Of a DNA stretch of 64,000 bases, positions 24,695 to 36,154 are shown piece after piece. The notes under the pieces are model-generated. The model made no database searches and was not told the origin of the DNA. It saw only the letters and a program-made list of their open reading frames with translations. The stretch comes from Carettochelys insculpta (lineage: Eukaryota; Chordata; Testudines; Carettochelyidae). Location: NCBI RefSeq assembly GCF_033958435.1, contig NC_134150.1, forward strand, positions 39,799,501-39,863,500, written 5' to 3'. Position 1 is the stretch's first letter. Every line of letters starts with the position of its first letter. Made by a program: the position numbers and the translations under genes.

Positions 24695-26579
24695 CCAGGA
24701 AAATCACTTAACAAAAGTTTCTTATCCTCAGAACAGCAATTGGAAAAGCTAAATCTTAAACACACCGGTAGTGTGCTAAAGCATGAGACTCAGATGTGGT
24801 CTGAGTACGCGGTACAAGAAATGTGCATGCAGCCTCTGTTTGGTTCATTCAAAGGGCTAGCTCCTGGCAGTCTTAGCTATTTGCATGTCAATACCTAATT
24901 GGGGTATGGTAATTGTGCATGCAAATTAGACACCCAACTGGATACATATTTGTGTAGCGTTTTAAAGGTTTTCTCTTTGAATAGACGAAGGTTTCATTAA
25001 TGACACAGGGATGGGCTTTTTCACTGAGCGAGTATCATTTTCTCAGCCAAAGTCCTAGCCAGAAGGAGCAGTTTCAAACTCCAGGCCCGCAAGCAAGTCT
25101 GGAAAGTCCTTCCTGCATCAGTTTCAACCAGGTGCAGGCCTTAAGATGCCTGACTCCATTTTTCAACCAGTAAGGCTAATGGGCTGGCTCGTACTGCTGC
25201 CTTTCAATCATTCATTACACAAAGAAATAGGCTTTGACAGGGAATAAGCCACACAACCACCAACGTTGTGGGTCATCTGTGCAGGAGAATGGAATGTAAG
25301 GTCAAGGCACAAAAGTGGGGGGCCAATAGACTGTGTGTTCGGCCCAGCTGCAAGACTTTGGGGATGGCAGCTGCACAGCAGTAGCAAAGGTCCTTGAACA
25401 GTGGACTGTACACAACAGATCAGCTGCACCTGCCTTCACTGGGTGACAAGAACAGCCCAGATTTCACTCGCCACAGCAGTGGGTTAGTGAAAACAGGGGA
25501 CATGTCCTCATGCAGCTAAAAACGCGTTGTGGGACTAGCTGCGCAGTGCAAGCTAAGCTAGAAGGCAGGCCTGGAAAGCTCTAACAGCCTTACAGGCATT
25601 ACCTGTGTCCACACATCCCCCTCCCTGTGCCCCTGCACTCACCGGAAGCAGCAGGTGGGGGCGGAGCAGGGGAAGGGGCGGAGCATGGGTGGGGAGTAGA
25701 GGGGCATGGCAGAGCCTGAGCATGGAGAGCGTGAGACATGGGCTGGGGCGGGGAGGGAGCAGGGGAGAGGGCACGTTGCTCTTAACCCCCCGGCACCCTC
25801 ATCAGTCGCCTTTGCACCCTCCCTGTCGCCGCCGGTAGCACCTTTCCAGCATTACCTCTTTGTCCCTTCCTTTATGTTCATGGACAATTGCAGTTACCTC
25901 TAGGCAGCTACCCCGGTGCAGCTGTCCCAGCCAACATCAGGAATGGGAGACATGGGCACCAGTGCCCTGGGGTTAACCTTGACTAGATATCCCAGTGTGC
26001 TTATTTGGGGGTCAGATTGGCTTTTGCCTCAGGCACTGTCTCAGCCTAGAAGGCTGGGTGCTGTGATTACAGGTCACACACGGAACAGAGTCCATTACAT
26101 TCTGTTCCCCAGCTCTGCTGAAGCACTGCACACCCTGCAGTTTATAATAAGGACGCGGGACAATGTCTCTTTTCATCACAGGCGACATGGAGCAAGTAAC
26201 ACCAAAGCACTGCAGGGGGCAGGTGAACCCCTGAACTGAACAGGTTGTTACGAAGGCTGCCGTCAGAGACACAATTGCTGAGTATCCAGCTGGGTCTCTT
26301 TTTATGTGCAAAGGTTTTTTTAAATGATGCCTTGCAGACACCGATAGCTTCAGCTTAGGGGGGCGGGGGTGAGAGGGTCTTATTCCCATTTCTCAGATGA
26401 GCAAGCAGAGCAGGTGGGGCAAGATCAATGGGGTCGTCGATGACTTGTCATGCCAGGTGCTTATCCTGAGACAAAGAGATGTTAAGCAGCAACCGATCCT
26501 CTTGAGTGGGACTCATGAGGGAAAAGACAGGGTTCTGGGTGTCTTGCATTGGGTGCCTAAAACTGGAGCCACCCAGAAC

Positions 26580-26766
26580 CTGTGTTCCCTCTATTTTTCT
26601 CCCCCCGCATGTGGAATTAATTTTGTTATGTGCACTAAAGCATGTGTGATGTGCACCACCAGTAGAAACATATGCTGCCCACTGTGAATGCTCTGCTAAT
26701 CAGCTGGTCAGGACCTGATCCTCCACGGGGTGGGGGACGCCCAGGTGCTCAGCTTGCAGGGAACGC
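26580..26766. repeat. TIR element (GTTCCCT family), copy 3
   Basis: Starts tgtgttccctctatttttct and ends gctcagcttgcagggaac. The interior holds aattttgttatgtgcactaa, gtgcaccaccagtagaaa and gctctgctaatcagctgg. Confidence 0.65.
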
Positions 26767-27265
26767 GGCCCACAACAAGAGGCTGCTTTTGAACATTTCA
26801 TCCGACGCGACTCGCCTGATGCAACGGAGGGAACTGGGGCAACGCCAGGATCAGAGCGGAGGAACTGCTAGCTCCTGTGCTCTCACACTGTCTGTCTATG
26901 AGCCATGGGGGCCTTTAGACGGACGTAACTGGCGGCACGCTCCTTAGTGCAAAATAACACCTGTTCAGTCCTTTTCCTGGAGATCTGCAGGATCCCTCCT
27001 TGTTAAGAGCAGGCCTGTGGAGCATAAATGTCAGAGCAAAGCAGGCAGTCTGAGTGGAGCCCATTGCCATACAAGGATTCATTAGCCCTGCTTGAGTGCT
27101 TAGCAGAACAGGTATTCAGCTCTGCGTGGTGCTGTGGGTGGAAGCAGCTGGGGACCTATGGCAGCTCAACAGAAATATGAAAATTCACAGAGACGTGTTT
27201 TCAGCTGAGAAGCAAAAGAAAATCACCACAGGGAAACCAAAGCTCTGGCCAACAGTGAATCTCAC

Positions 27266-27407
27266 CTGGGCTATTCAGCTGCACCTGGGGGTTCACAACA
27301 GGGACTGGCCATAGCCACGTCCCCTCGGCATTGGAGAACTGCAGGAACATCTCGTAAAATATGGGCTCGGGGACTCTCCTCAGCAGGTTGGACACCTGCA
27401 CGGTGCA
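27266..27407 (-). CDS. TMEM67-like exon 8 (ectodomain)
   Basis: Forty-seven codons plus one base. It includes RVPEPIFYEMFLQF and WPVPVVNPQVQ, aligned to human DFPTPIFYDVYLEY and LAVPVLNLNLQ. The acceptor lies in a cttcacag context and the donor is GTGAGA. Confidence 0.92.
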
Positions 27408-28041
27408 CTGTGAAGGAAAAGCCAGGTGCTGCGTGACTCCCTCGATCAGATGCAGCTTTGTCTGCACAGCAGAGACTGGCTCTATTTTCAGAGGCAAGAG
27501 ACGCGGTGATTTCCACTAACATTTACAGCCTGGGACTTGGGGGATATTCATCCACTTAGATTAAGCACTGGTCTCTTTGGAAAAATTGGGCCCCCAAAGC
27601 AAAAGTCTCCACTCCTCTCTGGTTCAGCTTGCTGAGACTCATTCCCCACCCTGGGAATTCAGGGACACAGGGAACAGATAAACAACCCACCCAAGGCCCC
27701 AGAGGGAACCAGTGTCAAAGCAATGACTAGTACTGGCCTCCAGCCACGAATGTATTATATAACAGTGTCTGACTGTAAAACGCCATGAACAGATTGAGCA
27801 CTATTTCAAAAAACACCAGCCTCAGGGGGCAGAGGGGTCTTTGCATTGGCTCCAGGGAGGAAAATAAACTCTTAGCGTTTTATCCAGCAACACAGTGACT
27901 TATAACGGAGTTTTATTGCAATGCCTCCATGCAATTACTGCTGCCAACAAGCAGTCTAGCCCCAGCAGCAGCACCCAGCTGCTAGTTCAGCACATCGCAG
28001 GGGGGTTAGGAAATGGCAAGGGAGACACAAGTGTAACTCAC

Positions 28042-28107
28042 AGACTGCTGGTAGGATGTCCCGAAGGAGTAAGCAGCATCAAGTGCCTTCTGACGGTCTG
28101 TACACAG
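28042..28107 (-). CDS. TMEM67-like exon 7 (ectodomain)
   Basis: Twenty-two codons, phase 0 at both ends. It contains LCTDRQKALDAAYSFGTSYQ, nearly the human [20 protein letters not shown]. Donor GTGAGT. Confidence 0.92.
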
Positions 28108-29769
28108 CTGTCGGGGGGGCGAGAAAAGGCACTGAGACCAGGCAGCGGTGTAATGCACCAGAAAGTCCCAACTCCGCTGCCCCTCGAGCTACTGCCATGA
28201 GACCACTGGCCCTGTGTAGGCGCCATGCTCAGCAGAGGAGCAGCCCCCGAGCCACAGCCTGCATGCCATGGGTGGGGGGTGGAGCTTCCCAGCAGTGTTA
28301 AGACGTGGGGTGTACAGGGACCAAGCAGCCTTCCCCCATCTTCTGGCCCACGCAGGGTTGTTCCTGGCTGTAGATTTTATCCAGCTTTATCTAGTTTTTG
28401 ACGTTCCAGGCAACGGCACTTCCGCCACCACAACGCAAGGAGTGCACCAGGACAGTCAACCCCTGCTTGCATCCCATTACTTCCGATATAGCACCTACTC
28501 CTGTAGTGCCCGAGTGGCTCCTGAGCCTTTTACTGACTTTATCCCCACTGCCCCTCGATGCGAGGCGGGGCTGGGCTTTAGTCCCATTTCACAGGTGGGA
28601 ACTGAGACGGAGACAATTGCACTGGCCGTCTGTGGTGGAGGCCAGACTTGAATCCAGCTTGCTAAGTCCTAGATTGCTGTCCTAGCCACTACATCATGCT
28701 TCCTCTCTACGGTAACTTCAGTTCTCTTCTAGATAAACTCCTCTGTCCCATCCTAACCAACCCCTCCAGCTCCTGCCCCCCCGATTAGTGTCAGTGTAAC
28801 CCACGCACCTAGGGATGGGGTTCGCTCGCCCATGTAGGGACACCTAGACCATTGACACAGGGAAAGAATGTCTCCCCTACAGCCTTAGCTGAGAACCAGG
28901 TGGCTTTTAGCTCACCCCAGGGAGGCTCCTGCACTGAGCTCCAGAGGTCCCTGGTTTGAGTCCACCTGCGGGCGGTTACGTCAACACTGCTCAACGGCTG
29001 CTCTCACATGCCCCGTAGCCAGACCAGACATGTGTGTACTTGTGACCCACACTCAGCAGTGAGACTTTCCAGCCCCCGGATTGCTTTGTTGCTTCTCCAA
29101 TTTGTCATCAGTAACTCTAGCCATTACATCTGAAGACAGCCTCTTCCTCCTCCTGCCAGCGGTGTGCAGCCTCAGCCCCCTACAACTCTGCCATCCTGCC
29201 ATCCCACTCCAGACTGGGAACTGTCTAATTTACTGCCCACTGTCACTCCTGCTGCTACAACCGTGCTTTTTGGGTTTGTCCCTCCCATTAATACCTATTC
29301 CATGCTCTTAACCTCTGTTAGGCTATAAGGTGCCACAGAACTTCTTGTTGTTTTTTTAACCTCTCCAGGCCCCTTTGGGTTATGTCTCTGAGTTGGTTGC
29401 AGTTTCTCCTAATTTAATATGACCTGCAATTCCCATGATCATGCTGATTACTCTCCCTTCGAAGCCTCTAACACATCAGCCCTTACAATGCCCACGAAAC
29501 ACGTCCCCACAATGTGATATTTTTTTATATCCCGGTTTGGTTCGTCAGCCACCTGGTTCCCCAGGTCCCTACTCACACCCCAGTCAATTTGGATTAAGAT
29601 GGCCAGCAGGTGTCATGCAGGGATTATTACATGGTTGCAGAGACCTAATGGTTCAAAAGGGGACCACAGTTCTGCTCATGCTGGGGGGATCAGACTAAAC
29701 TAAAGTAGCCCCTCCAGCTTTCCCGGTTCTAGCATTGAGTCACACCAAAAGAAAATAAAATTAACTCAC

Positions 29770-29847
29770 CTGCAAAGTGCCGCCTGTCACATCCTCCCAG
29801 CCTAAGAAGTTTCCTCCGGCATCGTACTTCACAAGCTTAAAATTGAG
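29770..29847 (-). CDS. TMEM67-like exon 6 (ectodomain)
   Basis: Twenty-six codons, phase 0 at both ends. It reads LNFKLVKYDAGGNFLGWE and ends GGTLQ, collinear with human TKLKFVAASYDIRGNFLKW and GGVLQ. Donor GTGAGT. Confidence 0.9.
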
Positions 29848-30413
29848 CTGTTCAGGGCAAGAAAGATGAAGAGAATCATCAAGAACCAAACTTTGCAGGA
29901 GAGTTTGGCAAGTCTAAGGTTTTTCCATGCCTAAATGCAAGCCCATTTCACTTAGAGCACACGTCATTTTAGCTAAGTGACAGTTAACCAGGGAGCTAGT
30001 TCTTAGCTCCCAGTTCAGCTTCCTAGGTAAACTAATTTTAGAGGAGCACAGGCTCCTGCAAAGAGGCGAATTATGTAAGAACAGTCAAACTGGGTCTATC
30101 TGTCTCAGTACCCTGTCGTCTGATGGTGGCCACTGCCACATGCTCCAGAGGGAACAGACAGAACAATAATTATCAAGCGATCACCCTGTTGCCCATTCCC
30201 AGGTTCTGGAAACTTGAGTTGGTTGAGCCTCTGCATGGACACCAAACAAGACCGGGAACAGGTACAATACTGCAAACACAGCAGTTTAGGTTGCTAGTGA
30301 ACACAGTGGCTCTGAAAGATGGCAGGAACAGGCCTAGTGTGTGTAATTTCTTGTCTTTTCATTTCTGTACACCACTCCGTCATCTGCATGTCCATGCATC
30401 AGCTGTGATTTAC

Positions 30414-30486
30414 CTTGGAGGTCGTCCCAAAGGAAAGCGAAGGCAGTCCTGTGTTGCTATAGAACAGCTTTGGAAGGTTCTGGCTT
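30414..30486 (-). CDS. TMEM67-like exon 5 (ectodomain)
   Basis: One base plus 24 codons, ending in phase 0. It contains SQNLPKLFYSNTGLPSLSF, like human RQNLPWLFYGDQLGL. The acceptor has a strong T-rich tract (tttttcttttcag) and the donor is GTAAAT. Confidence 0.85.
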
Positions 30487-30757
30487 CTGAAAAGAAAAAC
30501 CAAATCATATTTCTCCATTAAACAGACACGTACATAAGCTCCAGAGTATTCAAAATAGTGATAAGCGAAACAACCTCCGGGTCTCCCCAGCACTCTGGAT
30601 TGTCAGGAGTTTGCTGATTTTTAAATTATCTGGGGCTAACCTAGTTGACTGAGTCTCAGCCTGTCCAACTCCTTGCCAATGTAGGAATTCACCAGCAGGA
30701 CTTTCACTCAGCCTTCATCCAGCCTCTCACCTCTAGGGCACCCTTTTAAATCTAGAG

Positions 30758-31095
30758 CGGGGGGGGTGGTCAGCAACCCCCCCAGCACAGGTGCCAAGAA
30801 TGGCACACAAGCCGATTTTCATTGGCACGTGAGGCAGGAGCTCACCCTCACCCCTCCTCCCCCATGCAGCTGGGAGCTTGCTTAAAGCCAGGCCGCTTGT
30901 GGATTAACAAAAGGCCAGATAATGCCCCCAACCCGCACCTAAGCGGTGAAGTGCTGCATCTCCATTGACTTATTAACAAAGCTGTTGTAGGTAGGATTCT
31001 TAGTGACTTTAAAGGTGTCATCAGCAGTCGAACTGTACATAGAGGTCACAAGGTCTAACGTCGGCCCTCCGCCTTGGAAAGGCTGTTGACCCCTG
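30758..31095. mobile_element. hAT-like MITE, copy B
   Basis: Shares the interior gccgattttcattggcac, agccaggcc, gtggattaa and cttattaac with copy A at 19.1 kb, and ends with ggaaaggctgttgacccctg. Flanking atctagag and ttctagag suggest an 8-bp duplication. Confidence 0.65.
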
Positions 31096-31530
31096 AATTC
31101 TAGAGGATGCCAGTAGAGACCAGGATCTGTTAGTTTCCGATGGCTGTTTGGGGAGTGAACAGGTCTGATGTCCTCACATCCATATGTGAGGGGGCTGATC
31201 TGGACACCTAATTGTCAATTGTGCTGGCATCCCCAGCAGAGACACCTGTGCCTGAACCATGAACTACCTCCTCTTGCCCTTGTGCTGGTACCTTCTAGGT
31301 TGAGGTCAGCATTGATTGAGGCAGGGGAGGATAATACAATAGCAGAGGAGCTTCCATTGCCAATTATAGCCCAAACACAAATCCCATGCACAGCTGGCAC
31401 AAGGAGGGAAATGACCCCCCCAGCCCACCCCAGAGTCTCTGCATGATCCCGCCCATGAGGGGGGCTGCAGCTGCTGGCTTCAGTGCATTTCCTGCCCTAC
31501 TAGCTTGTCACGTCAGTCAGCGGGACTCAC

Positions 31531-31631
31531 TTAGCCTTTGCATAGAGGTCATAGGCCCTGGTTTCCAAGGAGAAGGCGTTCAAAATGACAGCGTTGGTTA
31601 AGAGCTCGCAGGCAGTCAGGTTGCAGGAGTT
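31531..31631 (-). CDS. TMEM67-like exon 4 (ectodomain)
   Basis: The exon has 33 codons plus two bases and donor GTGAGTCC. It begins NSCNLTACELLTNAV, aligned to human YANLTSCQALGNMCV, and continues with a segment like human NSYDFATFDACGLF. The two trailing bases join the next exon to complete a Lys codon. Confidence 0.85.
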
Positions 31632-32297
31632 CTAGGGAGAATGCAAACAGGGCAGGGTTGGAGCTAGGGAACGAGGTGTGATTTATCCCAGCACAGTCCC
31701 TAATGCTGGCATGGTTACAGCTAGCCCCCTTCCCCTGTGGGAATAGCTGCCCTATGAGCACCTTTCACCACTAGAGCACCAGCCACATGGTACTGGAGTG
31801 GATGAGGCCTTAATCCTGCAGCTTCGGTCTCAGTGGCTTTGGTTTTGCGTTAAAGCAAAGAAACTCTCCACACGAGAGAGGAATATGCACCTGCCCTCCA
31901 GAGTTCCTCCAGCATCTCCAGTCCCTGCCCGGCCCCTCTACTGGCAGATTCCATCATGCAATAGAGAGCCCCTGAACAACAGAATCCTAGCTACAAACCC
32001 TCTCTTAGGTAACCACACAGCCAGAGTAGCCAAGCGCCCCACAGTATTTGCCCTCATAGCACAGTGGGAAGAAGTATCCTTATTCCTGCAGGCACAGAGC
32101 AACGAAGGCAATTTGCCCAAAGTCACATAGAAAGTCGGTGGCAAAAATCACGTAGAAAGTCTGTGGTAAAGGAGGGAAATGACCCCCCTGCACTCACTCC
32201 ATCCCTGACTCCTCTGCCAGCTTCCCAATCACTAGACCCGCCGTCTCCTCAGATGGGCGAGGCAATAGCTCAAGCAGGTAGAGGTAATGTTACTTAC

Positions 32298-32363
32298 ATT
32301 ACAAGCCAGAAAACTGCCATCAAGGAATGTGGTCTCCCAGAGTGAGGTGGACTGCCAGGAACT
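32298..32363 (-). CDS. TMEM67-like exon 3 of this model (ectodomain)
   Basis: The exon has 22 codons, phase 0 at both ends, a good pyrimidine tract and acceptor, and donor GTAAGTAA. It reads SSWQSTSLWETTF and ends FLACN. It corresponds to the human segment around SLTSEWFAKYLQSSAAACW. The human protein has roughly 130 more residues between the homologues of this exon and exon 2, and nothing in the 0.9 kb between them encodes that part. Confidence 0.7.
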
Positions 32364-32689
32364 CTGTATGGAAGAGAACATTCTGGATGAAGAAGGGCTG
32401 GGATAACACCATGGATCTGTCTACATCTCTTTCACAACCGTGACGTGGTGTCAACAGGCACAAGCTGGCATTGGTCTGGTTTGATCGGTTAACGCTACCC
32501 AAGCAGCAGCTGTAGCATAGGTGACACAGAAGCCACTGGGCTACCTACTCTGGGAGGTGGGTGGGACCCACAGCCAGTGCTGCCTCTGGGCTGCCAGGAC
32601 GTCACAGCTGTTGTTGCTGGAGCTAGCTGGAGCCAAGTTAGCGCCAGCGTGTCATCCACCAGGGTGAGTTTGAAGGCGATGGATAAGAT

Positions 32690-33158
32690 CTAGAAATGCA
32701 AAGCGCTTAGCTTAGGAGCGAAGCTGAGCGGCTTGAAAAACGTGTGTATTCAGCAGCATGTTGTACGGATGTGAGACATGACTGATAATGAAAGATGCAA
32801 AGAAAAGGATATTGGCATTCAAGAGGAGTTGTTATCGAAAGATCCTGAGAATAGGATGGATGCGGAAGGTCACCGAGGAGGAATTATATAGGAAGATGCA
32901 GCTGAAAGAGAACCTGCTGCAGAATGGAAGCTACAACTAGTCAGGCTTATCTGCAGAATGAACGACAAGCGAAAAGTCAAGACCCTGGTAGTCAGCATAA
33001 TGGGCAGTTCGACTGGGAGAGGCAGACCCCACAGAGAATGGGGCAAGGATATAGCAGATTGGTGCGGAGCTAGTCTACAGAAACTAAGCCAGGCTGCACT
33101 GGACAGGGAAAGCCAGAAGACAATCGCGAGGGAGACATCGGCCCCCAACCGGCATTGA
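32690..33158 (+). mobile_element. Non-LTR retrotransposon, RT C-terminal fragment
   Basis: From 32757 the plus strand reads MLYGCET-stop, then RILAFKRSCYRKILRIGW, a typical C-terminal region of RTE/Jockey-like reverse transcriptases (YGCETW...AF...CYRKILRI). It continues with RMNDKRKVKT and GRGRPHREWGKDIADW. One TGA replaces the expected Trp. It is clearly not CR1. It sits between exons 2 and 3 of the TMEM67-like model, where cysteine-rich exons are missing. Confidence 0.75.
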
Positions 33159-33258
33159 GCCCACGGTTGTTGATGCTGATGTCATCTCCGCATGTTGGCG
33201 ACACGCCTAGGATCGCAGCACAGGCACACGGCCCAGCCGGCGGCCGATCTGCACCTAC

Positions 33259-33323
33259 ACAAGCACTGCACTCTGCCGCATGGTCTGTCACGTTCCTCCT
33301 GCTTGCGCAGATACAGCGCATGC
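33259..33323 (-). CDS. TMEM67-like exon 2: cysteine-rich segment
   Basis: A clear acceptor (pyrimidine tract ending tttgcag) opens an exon of two bases plus 21 codons. The phase fits exon 1, giving SPDG-MRCICAS and ending ECSAC. It matches the human stretch with TSCVC and IICKKC. The donor is GTAGGT; an overlapping alternative GT four bases downstream would change the end phase. Cysteine spacing and phase make this a real exon even though it is short and GC-rich. Confidence 0.7.
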
Positions 33324-34901
33324 CTGCAAAAGAGAGGTGCGTCAGTGGCTGCGGAAGGCGGGAGCTGGAGTTCCCAGGTTCCCGCCCAATCGGCTCTGGG
33401 AGGGCCCAACGGTGGCGAAAGCAGCTGAAGTTGGAGCCTGACACTGCTCAGGCCTTGGTAGGCCACACGCACCTGCGGTATGTGTGAGGGCCGGGGGGCG
33501 GGGCGGGCCTAGAGCTGTGCAGAGCTCTACCAACGGCATCACGCCACCCCGGCATTCAGCCTCCAGCCAGGCTTACCTACAGGGGCGACTGGGGAGGTAG
33601 ATGCCGAGGGAGGCACTGGCTGTATGCCCCTGCCCCTGCCTATGCCCAACCCTCCTTCCTGCCCCCACCCACAGCACCAAGAGTGGTGTGGGAGCAGTGC
33701 GAACGGGGACGTTGGCGCTGCTAGAGGGCCGCCCTGCACTCACTAAAGGCGGAACTGGGCTGACAGTGAGGGGGCAAGGCAGAGGACCCCCCCCACACAC
33801 ATCGCCTTTGGTTACCAACTGGCTCATCGCACAAAACCGCCTACCCCCACCCCTTCCCTGAGGCCCCACCCCTTCTCCAAGACTCCACCCACCAAACTCC
33901 ACCCCCTCCCTCGCGCCCCCCAACCTCACCCACCGTCCCCAGGCCAGGGCAGGGTTTTGGGGTGCCCGGGGAAGTGAGGGTTCTGGGTTGGGGGCCAAGG
34001 GTTTCGAGGGGGGGGGGCTCAGAGCTGGGGCAGCATATGGAGCCCTGTAACTGCCCCTGTGCATGGAGTCCACATGGACATGCTGACTGCTGCCAGGAGC
34101 TGCACGTAGCAAGGGCAGGCACGGGAGGCAACCTTCCGCTGCTGCCCACAGGTAATCCCTGACCCTGGCTAGTTGGAGGAGGGGAAGGGGGTAGAGTGGG
34201 GAAGGTGCAGGGCCTGCGGCAGGCGCGGGCAAGGGATTGCCTGGCACCCTGTGCCTGGGGCAGTGGGGAGGGGGCAGAAGAGTGCTCAGGGGGCTCAAAG
34301 TGGAGCAAGGGGTCAGGGCTCAGGCTTATCTGAGCAACTCCCTGTTCGGGACAAAGAAGGAGCCCCGTCCCCCCCAGCTGTCCTGGGCAGCTCATTGCAG
34401 GTGTTCTGTGGGGAGGGGCTCCTTTCTGGGGAGAGATCTCTCTCTGCCATAGTTTGCAGCCCCTGCCCTGGGGCCAATGGGCAACTGCACAGCTTAGGGG
34501 GAACGTGGCTGGCAAGCCGACCTCCCACTGGCAGAGACAATACAGACTGAGGGGCATTGGCCAGAATAGCGTAAGGAACACTGGGCTGGGCTGGCTTCAG
34601 TTCCGCCACCCTCAAGGCTCTTGCACCAATGTGGGGCAGAAATGCTCCGCTAGTGGCTCAGGCCGGTTTTCCATTGCATGAGTGGGTTTTAAAGCAAATG
34701 AGACAAGCCCCAGTTGCACCATGCAGCTCTGGGGTTCCAAATCTCCTCTCCAATCTGAGAGCTCAGAGCTGGGGTTGGCCCACTCCAAAGCCAGGGCCCC
34801 ACTGTGAAATTCACCACCCAAGTTTGTGGGGTGTATGAGGATCAGGACCAATCTTAGATCAAGCGTTTTCCAGGCATTCATCATCGCCAGCTCCCACTCA
34901 C

Positions 34902-35082
34902 CATCTGGGCTTTTCACCAGGGGCTCCCCGCACTGGCTGCACTGAAACATCTCGGTGTCGAGGAACTGTCTGGGGCCGCAGGTCCCTGGTGGGGTAGTGT
35001 CGCTCTCCATTTGGGCAGAGCAGCAGAGAGGATACAGCAGCCAGGCGCAGAGCAAAACAAAGCTTGCTAAAAAGAGAGACAT
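34902..35082 (-). CDS. TMEM67-like exon 1: signal peptide and first cysteines
   Basis: The exon encodes 60 residues plus one base. It starts MSLFLASFVLL, with a hydrophobic core and likely cleavage near residue 23 (CCSA-Q). The mature start has the pattern CGPRQFLDTEMFQCSQCG, matching human CDNNQYFDISALSCVPCG. The ATG at 35080-35082 has A at -3. An in-frame upstream start at 35166 would bury the signal peptide, so I chose the internal Met. The donor is GTGAGTGG after codon phase 1. No TATA box or CpG-rich promoter is evident just upstream. Confidence 0.88.
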
Positions 35083-35854
35083 TTTAACAGAGCTCCAGCA
35101 GATGCCTACAGGGTTTCCTTCTGAAGCTCTTTGCCTCTTGCCGCCTGGCTGTGTACCTAACAGCATCCATGGTTACCAGTGCAGGCTGCTTGCGTTACAC
35201 AACAGAAAACTGGCTTCATTCAAGCATCTACCTGTGGTAACTGAAACTACAGCTGAGCTGTCCCTCTTCTGTGAGTGCAGAAGGGAGCCCAGGCACTGGA
35301 CCTACCAAGAGAAGGACAATCATATCTTTGGGCTTGGAGGGGGTCAAGAAGAGCAATGCAATTTGCACTGCTAAACAGGGATGCAACTAGCACAATGCCC
35401 TGGTAACAGGTGCCTTGGGACAGACACACAGTGCAACAGCTGACATTGTAGGATCCTAACAGGGCAAGTCATGGTGGGTTACAGGAGGCAACTTTAATAA
35501 AATGGCAAAGAAAAAAAATCTGTGGCTGCCTTGCCCCTTTCTTAGAACCTGTTTTTGCTTGTCATGGGGAGGAGCAGAATATCTCCCCTCTAAACGGTCT
35601 GGTCTCTGGCTTCAAATGTCCCGTTAATTTCCAGGTAGGGTAGTTTATGCTTATGATTCCTCTCTGTCAGAAGGAAGGTTGGAGGCTGCTGGACTATGAT
35701 TCTTTGAACCAGTGGGGGAAGTCAGAGGAAGTTAGGGGTCAGAAGAATACGCGGTGGTCAGTTTCAGAAAGGAACAGTTGCCTCTTTAAAACATCTGCCA
35801 GTCTGCAGAGCTAGCAGTCAGTTTATTTTCACAGCTGCAGCAGCTGTAAGAGAA

Positions 35855-35856
35855 GA

Positions 35857-35898
<42 letters not shown>
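35855..35898. repeat. (AC)n microsatellite
   Basis: About 22 uninterrupted AC units lie in the spacer upstream of the TMEM67-like start, followed by C-rich sequence. Confidence 0.95.
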
Positions 35899-35900
<2 letters not shown>

Positions 35901-35962
35901 ACCCCTCCCTCTCTCCTGGAGACTTTATTTTTGTTCTTTCTTATTTTTCATTCACCTAAGAC

Positions 35963-36154
35963 AGTGTTTCTGAAAGTGTGGCATGCATACCTCCCGTGGT
36001 ACGTGAAAGGATTTCAAGGGGTACACGGCAGAAAATAAATTACTAAAACTCAGGAGATAAGCCCTGGAACAGCACCGGCAGAGGGGATATACAGATAAAG
36101 CTGAAATCCTGAAAGGGGTACACGAATGTTTTAAGTTTGGAAAATACTGATCTA
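35963..36154. mobile_element. Putative short hAT-like MITE
   Basis: Ends cagtgtttctgaaagtgtgg and tttggaaaatactgatct are inverted-repeat-like. The interior carries the tandem-like pair aaggggtacacg. Confidence 0.45.

Noticed and set aside
32870..33148. Minus-strand 92-codon frame as a missing cysteine-rich exon
   Set aside because: It is antisense to the LINE fragment and has no meckelin-like cysteine spacing.
33573..34581. Two long minus-strand frames of about 240 codons
   Set aside because: Proline/glycine-rich, GC-rich sequence with overlapping frames on both strands, no recognisable domain and no cysteine pattern. Treated as chance frames in an intron.
34612..35166. A 184-codon minus-strand open frame as a complete gene
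   Set aside because: Only 34902-35082 is exon. The upstream start buries the signal peptide, and the part below 34902 is intron read-through after a strong GTGAGT donor.
35855..35898. AC repeat as a regulatory element or CRISPR-like array
   Set aside because: A simple dinucleotide microsatellite with no spacer structure. No CRISPR array occurs in the window.
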